Shown here: piece by piece, positions 57,390-64,000 of the stretch
Position numbering within the stretch: the stretch's first letter is position 1
Layout of the letters: every line of letters begins with the position of its first letter
Assembly: GCA_017311185.1 (NCBI GenBank)
Contig: JAESUZ010000139.1
Location: 682,001 to 746,000, forward strand
Length of the DNA stretch: 64,000 nt
Direction: 5' to 3'
DNA from: Proteles cristata cristata
Taxonomy: Eukaryota > Chordata > Mammalia > Carnivora > Hyaenidae
Notes under the pieces: generated by a model
Told to the model about the DNA's origin: nothing
Databases searched by the model: none
The model's input: the letters and a program-made list of their open reading frames with translations, nothing else
Translations under genes and position numbers: made by a program

Positions 57390-59190
57390 ACATGTGCCCC
57401 ATTGTGTCTCCCCCCCACCCCCACGTCCTGGTTCCCACCCGGCAGCCCACCACAGCGGCGCTGGCCCGAACGCATCCCAGTGCTGGGTCCTGGCTTTCTT
57501 GGGAACTGAATGTGTAAGTGGACATCTGCTTTCCCTTCCTCTCCCGCCTGCTGTCCACACTTGGGCCACTTCGCTGCTTATTAGCACTTCAGACGGAGGC
57601 CATGGAGGAGTCCGTGTGAAAATCTGATTCCTCAGTTCTGCTGTTTTCTGGAAGCAATGGTGAAACACCAGTTGCCAAACCAGGCAAAGCCATTAGCTAT
57701 TGAAATCTGTGGATGGAATTCCCCCTATTTCCTCACAGATAATTGAAAATTGACAATAAAGGTATTTTCTCTTCAACTTTCTTCAGAAAAAAAAAATTTA
57801 TTTCTGATGCCAGCTTCCTGGGGGTGGGCCAGGACCCACAAAAAATCAACGGCTCTGGCACGCACCCAAAACTGGAAGCTTGGTGAGTGAGGCCACAGAC
57901 CGAAGACAATCGCAAGGTCTCTGGGCTCACAGGGGTGGGGCCCACCTCACCGTCCCTCGTGCGGTCCCTTCGTGCCCACCTGTGCACCACCCACGACATC
58001 CAACGCCAGCCCCAGCCCACCCTTCCTGTACAGGCTGCACCCCACCCGCACCCCTGGTCACACCGCCTCTCACTGCCCACGATCGCGCCTCCCCCTCCTC
58101 CCCTCACCCCTCTTCCGTCCAGGCCCAGGTCTGAAATTCCTTTCCCAAACCCAAGCCTTCAAGGCCTGGCTCAAGTCCAAGGGCAGCACGAAGAAAGACC
58201 TCAAGTACTGCTTTGAACCCTCCGCCACAGCCCCATCGTGCCGTCTGGGCACATCCTGGGGCACTTCGTGTCGCGCGCCCCCCCACCCCCTGCAGGAAGC
58301 TCAGCCTGGGCCCGGGCCAGGCCCCGCCCGCGGCAGACCCAGCCCGCGGCGTCTGGCGACTGACGATGCCACTCTGTGTGGTGTCTGTCTCTGTGTCCGC
58401 TTCTGTAAACGGACCCTGGAAATAGACTCTACCTTCTCCATTCATTCTGAAACCGAAAGGAGAGAAGACTTCGGAGCGCTTGGCACAGGGCCAGGCAGAA
58501 AGCCAGTCCTGGGTGCGTGGCGGTTAGGAGCACCGTTGGCGACGACCCCACCCCACCCGCCCAGCAGGGCGCAGCCCCCGGTGGCCGCCCCTGGGAGCGC
58601 CCCGGGCTGTGTGGCTTGTGGCTCGGGGCGGGAGCTGCGGTCAGCCATGTCTCACGTGTGTGCACGGGCTCCTGTCTCCCTGCAGGCTGCAGACTCCCCT
58701 GGAGGCCTCAGGAGCACCATCAGCCCTCAGCGACCCGTCGCCCTCCTGCCTCAGGCGGGCTTCATCTCGGAGGGGCCCTGAGTCTCCTGCAGACAGGTCA
58801 CCAGGACACCTCGGACCTTACCTATCCCCCGACCGGTCAATGTCTTCGGACTTTAGGCGGGCATCTCCGCCCGCTTCGGTTACGATTAGAATTAAATGAC
58901 ACGCCCTTCAAAATTGACACTGCATGGCTGTGGCAGCGTTAGGAAAGCGACCACCGCCGCTGCTCAGTCCTGCCTCCGCTTCTCTCTCTTCGTTCCCAGC
59001 GTCTGCGGGCTGCCCGCAGCTGCCCCGACCGCCCCGGGCTGGCACCGAACCTCCCACACCGGCTTTGCAGACAGCGCCACCTTCTGGACGCAGACTCGGT
59101 GCCGCTTCCCCTCCCGGAAGAAGGGGTTTGTGCACCAGGATCTGGCCTAGGGTGAATGGCCCTGACCTCCTGGTAACACTGCATTAACCG
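57390..59190. promoter_or_regulatory. GC-rich, CpG-containing block
   Basis: CpG-rich from about 57900 to 59100, with long overlapping frames on both strands (up to 269 codons at 57972-58781). It contains a pyrimidine tract plus 'ctgcag' (58672-58685) resembling an acceptor, and ATTAAA at 58891. 57640-57760 is AT-rich and may be conserved. 58140-58220 is faintly L2-like. No known gene. Confidence 0.4.
59074..59087 (-). promoter_or_regulatory. CTCF-like core motif
   Basis: On the minus strand this reads ccagaaggtggcgc, which matches the usual 14-base CTCF core at 13 positions. It lies in the GC-rich block and not in a recognised repeat. Confidence 0.45.
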
Positions 59191-59238
59191 GACAGTTCTG
59201 CTGCCGTTCTGCACTAGTTAATATTTTCCTTTTAAAAA

Positions 59239-59441
59239 ATTTGCTTAAGTTCGTTTATTTATTTTGAGAGAGAAGGGGGTGGGGGGTGGGGGGTGGAGAG
59301 CAGGAAAGAGAGAATCCCAAGCAGGCTCTGCACTATCAGCAGGGAGCACGGTGCTTGGCTTGAACTCACGAACTATGAGCTCATGACCTGAACTGAAACC
59401 AAGAGTGGGATGCTTAACTGGCTGGGCCAGCCGGATGCCCC
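59239..59441 (-). mobile_element. Felid SINE, antisense
   Basis: Reversed tail 'gtttatttattttgagag', reversed head 'gctgggccagccggatgccc', so the A box is badly decayed. The duplication is aatattttccttttaaaaa (59220-59238) against aatattttcctttttaaaa (59442-59460). A G-rich stretch (G5, G6, G6 and G2, each separated by one T) sits at 59275-59296. Confidence 0.95.
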
Positions 59442-59470
59442 AATATTTTCCTTTTTAAAAGCAAGGAGAG

Positions 59471-59696
59471 GGGCGCCTGGGTGGCTTAGTCGGTTAAGCG
59501 TCCGACTTTCACTCAGGTCATGATCTCGCGGTTCGTGGGTTCGAGCCCCGCGTCGGGCTCTGTGCTGACTGCCAGCTCAGAGCCTGGAGCCTGTTTCAGA
59601 GTCTGTGTCTCCCTCTCTCTCTGACCCTCCCCTGCTCACGCTGTTTCTCTCTCTGTCCTAGAAATAAATAAAAATTAAAAAATAAAAAAAATAAAT
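59471..59696 (+). mobile_element. Felid SINE, young subfamily
   Basis: Intact head, A and B boxes and the 'gactgccagctcagagcctg' variant, ending 'cctagaaataaataaaaat'. The duplication aaaagcaaggagag lies at 59457-59470 and 59697-59710. Confidence 0.98.
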
Positions 59697-59710
59697 AAAA
59701 GCAAGGAGAG

Positions 59711-59927
59711 GGACTCCCGGATGGTTCAGTCGGTTAAGCGTCTGGCTTCAGCTCAAGTCATGATCCCGCAGTTTGTGGGTTCGACCCCCGCATTGGGCTT
59801 TATGCTGACAAATCAGAACCTGGAGCCTGCTTTGGATTCTGTGTTGCCTCTCTGCATCCCCCCGCCCCCCATCACGCTCTGTCTCTCTCTCCAAAATAAA
59901 TAAACATTTAAAAAAAAAAGTTTTTTT
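59711..59927 (+). mobile_element. Felid SINE, older, next to the previous one
   Basis: Head 'ggactcccggatggttcagt', body 'gaacctggagcctgctttgg', tail 'aaaataaataaacattt'. The same target aaagcaaggaga follows it at 59928-59939. The more intact SINE at 59471 therefore landed in this one's left duplication. Confidence 0.97.
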
Positions 59928-59939
59928 AAAGCAAGGAGA

Positions 59940-60307
59940 CACACATTGTAAGAGAAGAATAAAAAAAAAAAAAAGAGGAAGGGCCTAATGTGAACAAGAC
60001 TTATAAATTAAGGAAAATAAATTCCATTTTAGACAGTCTTTTACCTTAAAAATGTGAAATCTTAACAGCGATGACTGCACATTTACATTTATTTTTTCAT
60101 CTTTTTTTTTTTTTACTCTAAAGCAACTTCTCATGGGAAAGCGTCAGCTTTAGAATTTGATAGAATGGAATATCCTTTTGCACTGATATAAACATAATTA
60201 CTGGTCTAGAAATCTTGCCCAAGTAAGGGACAAAAGGACATTAACCCTCCTAGTGATGCCTAGAAGTAGATTTGGGTTCTTTCTCTCCTAACAGACCTCA
60301 TTATGAT
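59940..60307. other. Unique AT-rich stretch
   Basis: Contains A-rich (59961-59974) and T-rich (60101-60114) runs; nothing else recognised. Confidence 0.4.
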
Positions 60308-60326
60308 AGGAAAAAAACCACCTTTA

Positions 60327-60530
60327 AAAAAAAATTTTTTTAAGTTTATTTATTTTGAGAAAGAGAGAGTGGGGGAGAGGGGCAGAGAGGGAGGAAGAGA
60401 ATCCCAAGCAAGCTCTGCACTGTCAGTGCAGAGCCTGATGTGGGGCTTGAACTCACAAACTATAAGATCATGACCTGAGCCAAAACCAAGAGTTGGGCAC
60501 TTAACTGACTAAACCACCCAGGTGCTGCCT
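60327..60530 (-). mobile_element. Felid SINE, antisense
   Basis: Reversed tail 'aagtttatttattttgaga', reversed head 'aaaccacccaggtgctgcc'. Short flanking repeat 'aggaaaaa' at 60308 and 60531. Confidence 0.94.
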
Positions 60531-60795
60531 AGGAAAAACATCTTACAGACAATAGATCCCACTTCTCTTTGGGTCTGAGGGAAAAAGTGCAAGATGATAT
60601 CCTAGCTACCCTGTTAGCCTACATTTCCTACATGAGAGTAAGTCACCTTAAAGAAAGGGAAGTTCTTTCTGTCTGAAAGGGAGATTTCTAATTGCAGATT
60701 TTCTCTTAGCGATGTTGAATTTGTTATTTGCTTTGTATATAAGTAATTCTATTGTCGGTGATTTAAAATCAGCAAAATAAATAATAGCAACTAAA

Positions 60796-61003
60796 GGAGC
60801 ACCTGGGTGACTCAGTCCGTTAAGCATCTGACTTCAGCTCAGGTCATGATCTCATGATTCGTGGGCTTGAGCCCAGGTCCGTCTCTGTGCTGACAGCGTG
60901 GAGCCCACTTAGGATGCTCTCTCTATCCGTCTCTCTCTGCTCCTCCCCTGCATGCCCTCTCTTTCTCTCTCCCTCTCAAAATAAATAAATAAACTCAAAA
61001 AAC
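60796..61003 (+). mobile_element. Felid SINE
   Basis: Head 'ggagcacctgggtgactcag', B-box side 'attcgtgggcttgagccca', tail 'aaaataaataaataaactc'. No convincing target-site duplication. Confidence 0.95.
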
Positions 61004-61033
61004 TAGGAGAGGTTCCCAGGCAAACAGTATGCG

Positions 61034-61544
61034 ATGGTTAATTTTATGTGTCAATTTGTCTGGCCTTTGTGCCCACATACGGTGTCAAACATTATTCTGG
61101 ATGTTTCTGTGAGGATATTTTAGAAGAGATGAACATTTAAATCAGTGGACTTTGAGTAAAGCAGATTGTAATGTGTTTGAGCCTCGTCCAATGAAGCGAA
61201 GACCTGAGTAGAAGAGAAGACTGACCTTCCTCAAGCAAGAGAGAGTCCTGTCAGCAGATGGCCTTCAGGCCTGGCCTGCACCAGATACTCTTCACCCTGT
61301 CTTTCGGGACCTGCCCACCTCCTTCCATAACATGGAGTCAATTCCTTCACATAAAGTAGTCTCTCTCTCTCTCTGTCTCTCTCCCTATATATACATACAT
61401 ACATACATACATATATATATGTATGTTCATTTATTTATTTATATTTAAAATATATATTTATATATATTTAAGTATATATTTACATTTATATCTCTGTTAT
61501 GTATTTGTGCTCGTTCTGTTTCTCTGGAGAACCCTGACTAATGC
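61034..61544 (+). mobile_element. Family X repeat, second copy
   Basis: Begins 'atggttaattttatgtgtca' and ends 'tttctctggagaaccctgac', collinear with 25604-26064 and in the same orientation. Its 3' part is expanded by an AT-rich microsatellite. Confidence 0.75.
61359..61495 (+). repeat. Compound (CT)n, (CATA)n, (TA)n, (ATTT)n microsatellite
   Basis: CT units, then 'acatacatacatacatac', then TA-rich and 'atttatttattt' runs. It occupies the equivalent position to the TA tract of the copy at 25604-26064. Confidence 0.96.
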
Positions 61545-61554
61545 ACACTATGAG

Positions 61555-61650
61555 TCAGGATCATCTAGGCAGAGGGAACAGCATGTACAAAGGCACAGAG
61601 GCATGAAGACGCATAGCAACTTTGGGCAACTATGAGTAGTTCGGTCAATG
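61555..61650 (-). mobile_element. LINE-2 fragment, antisense
   Basis: 'catctaggcagagggaacag', 'catgtacaaaggcacagagg' match the reversed L2 segment. Confidence 0.6.
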
Positions 61651-62564
61651 TATTCAATCCTGTTCTGGAGCCCTGTTTTATTGATTGGTCTGCACTCTAT
61701 GCTTTGCTCCTATACCCTAGATTCTAGGAACCTGGGGAGGTTTTTTGAACCCTTTGACCCCAGTGCTTCTGAAAGTGTATAAACGGCCTATATTTCCCTA
61801 AAATAAAGAGTCTCATTGATGAGTTATAAGCTTTATCGGTTGGACCAAATACAGGTTTTACATGTCACGTTGACAGAAGCATGTTTGACTAGCACCATCA
61901 GGAAACAAGGCACACCCAGGACCTCATACTCACTTTGCCACAATTTTAACATCAGTATCCTTTGGGGAAAATCTACATCAGTCAGGATTTTCAGAAAATA
62001 AAACCAACAGGATGTGTGCAGTTTGAGTCTGAAGGCAATCTGCTGGCAGAATTCCTTCTTGCCCACCATCAAGAGACTCCTAGAGACAGCTGAGATGAGT
62101 CATGATCTCATCTTGTCAACTTCCCTGAGCCATACAGTCTCTTTAAAGCTATCTGAATGCTGTTCTTGCACCATGAATGAGATTTGAGAAGTTCATGAAG
62201 CCCTTGAGAAATTGCGAATGCAGGTGCAAATATCTGGAGAAAGGTCTATGGCTTCCATCACTTCTTTAAGGCCACAACTCATTCCATCCAAAATGAAAAA
62301 TAAAATAATAAGCATATGTGCTTTAATGGGTAAGAGACCGTTTGAATATAAAAGGACAGGCCAGAGCTACAACTCTATGACCCAGGCAATTTGACATATA
62401 TGGTTCCATGACTTTCCAGTAATGGTAACTGTGAAAATTGATTTCTAAAGTCCCAGAGCTTCCTTCATCTTTGTTAGATTCTGTCTCTTCTCAAAATACT
62501 TGGCCGAATGGATATTGTCTCTCTGTCCCTGCTAAGGCAGCATCCAGATCAAAGACTGGGCATT
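61651..62564. other. Unique sequence
   Basis: Nothing recognised. Short frames on both strands lack motifs. Confidence 0.4.
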
Positions 62565-62715
62565 AGGAGATTGGCCTCAATCTGGCCTTGGCTCTGACAT
62601 TCACCTGTTGTGTGACTTTGACGACTCATCCTATTGCCGTGAGTCTCATTATATTGCAAAGGTTGGGTTGGATAATTTCTAAGGTCCTGTCTGACCCTCA
62701 TGGAATTGTCATCAG
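62565..62715 (+). mobile_element. MIR-family SINE (MIR3-like)
   Basis: 'tggccttggctctgacattc', 'cacctgttgtgtgactttga' and 'ggttggataatttctaaggt' follow the MIR3-type order. Confidence 0.6.
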
Positions 62716-62824
62716 TGACTCTGAATTACTGTCATCTGCCTGTTGGTGGCTGCTCGTCAATGCCCTGGACAGGTGACATCGTCTTAGGCCTTCTTTCTAC
62801 CTGTCCCTCTAATGGAGCTCAACA

Positions 62825-62858
62825 GCCATGCACATTAGCAAAAGGCCATGCAAATTAG
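62825..62858 (+). promoter_or_regulatory. Octamer-type direct repeat, 20-bp period
   Basis: gccatgcacattag (62825-62838) and gccatgcaaattag (62845-62858) differ by one base. The second contains a perfect ATGCAAAT octamer (62848-62855). Non-repeat AT-rich context. Confidence 0.4.
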
Positions 62859-63194
62859 TTTGGATGGGAAAGAAATGCTACTCTGCAAAAGGAAGAATTT
62901 TAATATAATTTAAAATTATGAACCACAGAACTTATACTGTGATTCTTCAGGCCGTGAATACCCACTGTTATTGGAGGAGACATCACTGAGTGATTAGGAG
63001 CAGAGAAAGACCAGTGGCAATTTGGCAGGATAGTTTGAAAAGTGGTCTGATTATTATTTTTATCTCATATGATTCATTAAGGCTGTTCAAAATAGTCTTC
63101 CACATGAGGTGAACTGTAATCATTTTTATTAGCTGTGCCACATCTCGTACACTAGCTATATTTCACACATCAGGAAATCAGTTCTTCCAATGAA
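62859..63194. other. Unique AT-rich stretch
   Basis: No repeat recognised. Confidence 0.4.
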
Positions 63195-63300
63195 AGAGAC
63201 AGTTCGATGCAATGAAAAAAATATTAGATTGGGAGTTCTGAGACCTGAGTCATGATCCCAGTTCATCCGTTAACTTACTACATATACAGCTCAAGGTACG
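63195..63300 (+). mobile_element. MIR SINE fragment
   Basis: 'ttagattgggagttctgaga', 'gacctgagtcatgatcccag' match the MIR head and B-box side, then it decays. Confidence 0.55.
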
Positions 63301-63420
63301 ATTATCAGTATAAATTCATTGTCTTTCTGTCCTACTTGACTAGGAATTCCTCAGGGTCAGAGACTTCATCTTACCACATCTGGGTTGCCTCTCAGCATCC
63401 CCTCCACCCCCTCCCCCATT
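63301..63420 (+). mobile_element. LINE-2 3' end, sense
   Basis: 'gactaggaattcctcagggt', 'agagacttcatcttaccaca' and 'gcctctcagcatcccc' correspond to the L2 3' terminus. Confidence 0.55.
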
Positions 63421-63639
63421 CCTACTGGGCAATATCCAGGGGTTTGGGTTGAATAGATCCCACTCCTGCCTGCAAGGGTGAGCCTTGCTTGATTGGAACC
63501 ATGCACAGGGAAGGATTCAGCACTGGGCAATAAATCGAGGCATTAAATCAATCCGCTCATGTCAGTCCCTTGGCCATGAGGGTGGCCACAGGCTCCAAAG
63601 TGGTTAAAAAATTTTTTTAATTAAAAAATTAAAACAGAG

Positions 63640-63833
63640 GCACCTGGGTGGATCAGTTGGCTAAGCGTCCTCCTTCAGTTCAGATCTGATCTAGCGGTTC
63701 GTGGGTTCAAGTGCCACCTGGGGCTCTGTGCTGACAGCTCAGAGCCTGGAGCCTGCTTCTGATTCTCTGTATCCCTCTCTCTCTGCCCCTCCCCTGATTG
63801 TGCTCTCTCTCTCTCAAAAATAAATAAACATTT
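63640..63833 (+). mobile_element. Felid SINE
   Basis: Head 'ggcacctgggtggatcagtt', tail 'aaaaataaataaacattt'. The duplication is aaaaaattaaaacagag (63623-63639) against aaaaaattaaaacaaag (63834-63850). Confidence 0.97.
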
Positions 63834-63904
63834 AAAAAATTAAAACAAAGAGTTTGTGGGCATCTCCTCTTTAGCTCTGGAGAAAGCACTAGACCCTGTT
63901 GCTG

Positions 63905-64000
63905 CTGGGAGTCACTCCTTTATTCATTCTTCCCTCCAGCCTTGTTTTATTGGTGGTGCGTGCTCCAAGCACAGTTCAATTCTAAGTGCTAAGGATACCA
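63905..64000 (-). mobile_element. LINE-2 3' end, antisense, cut by the window edge
   Basis: 'ctcctttattcattcttccc', 'aagcacagttcaattctaag', 'tgctaaggatacc' is the start of a reversed L2. Confidence 0.6.

Noticed and set aside
57972..58781. 269-codon plus-strand frame as a gene
   Set aside because: Same GC-driven openness; several frames overlap and none resembles a known family.
61359..61495. AT-rich palindromic stretch as a replication origin or matrix attachment site
   Set aside because: It is a microsatellite within an old repeat; nothing specific supports such a role.

Overview
This window is non-coding DNA from a carnivoran nuclear genome, most likely a cat (Felidae). The diagnosis rests on about 20 copies of the tRNA-Lys-derived felid SINE (SINEC_Fc type). 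Its head matches 'ggcgcctgggtggctcag', it has A and B boxes of the tRNA type, a 'gagcctggagcctg' body, a pyrimidine-rich stretch, and an 'aaataaataaa' tail. A cat-type L1 3' end lies at 5440-5673. Nothing suggests a bacterial, phage or plasmid source, and I found no gene that I can name.

The layout is ancient mammalian repeats overlaid by younger felid insertions. The old layer is LINE-2 (long antisense copies at 464-1025, 12600-13380, 25390-26440, 28260-29200 and 38710-40540, and several sense copies), MIR SINEs, old L1 3' ends, MaLR/MLT1 and other LTR-like repeats, and several copies of MER-type repeats whose names I cannot give with certainty. On top sit SINEC_Fc insertions, nearly all with readable target-site duplications (TSDs). 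Many are nested in older repeats, so relative ages can be read directly. A broken retroviral envelope (transmembrane) remnant lies near 4190-4960 and was split by two successive SINE insertions.

Two GC- and CpG-rich blocks stand out from the AT-rich background: 41400-42530 and 57390-59190. They are the best places to look for promoters, first exons or non-coding RNAs. The first contains a candidate short GT-AG intron and the second a good CTCF-like motif. Three AT-rich non-repeat stretches carry clustered transcription-factor-like motifs: 44881-44971 (three CCAAT boxes and an RFX-like X-box), 55030-55051 and 62825-62858 (octamer-like direct repeats). These are candidate conserved non-coding elements.

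Long open frames exist (279 codons at 19629-20468; 280 codons on the minus strand at 41669-42511; 206 and 184 codons on the minus strand at 52076-52696 and 55876-56430). None resembles a family I know, and all sit in GC-rich or repeat-containing sequence, so I treat them as unproven. I did not find an undescribed biological system. The most useful observations are the nested SINE histories, a young SINE subfamily, a perfect 31-bp tandem duplication and the candidate regulatory clusters.
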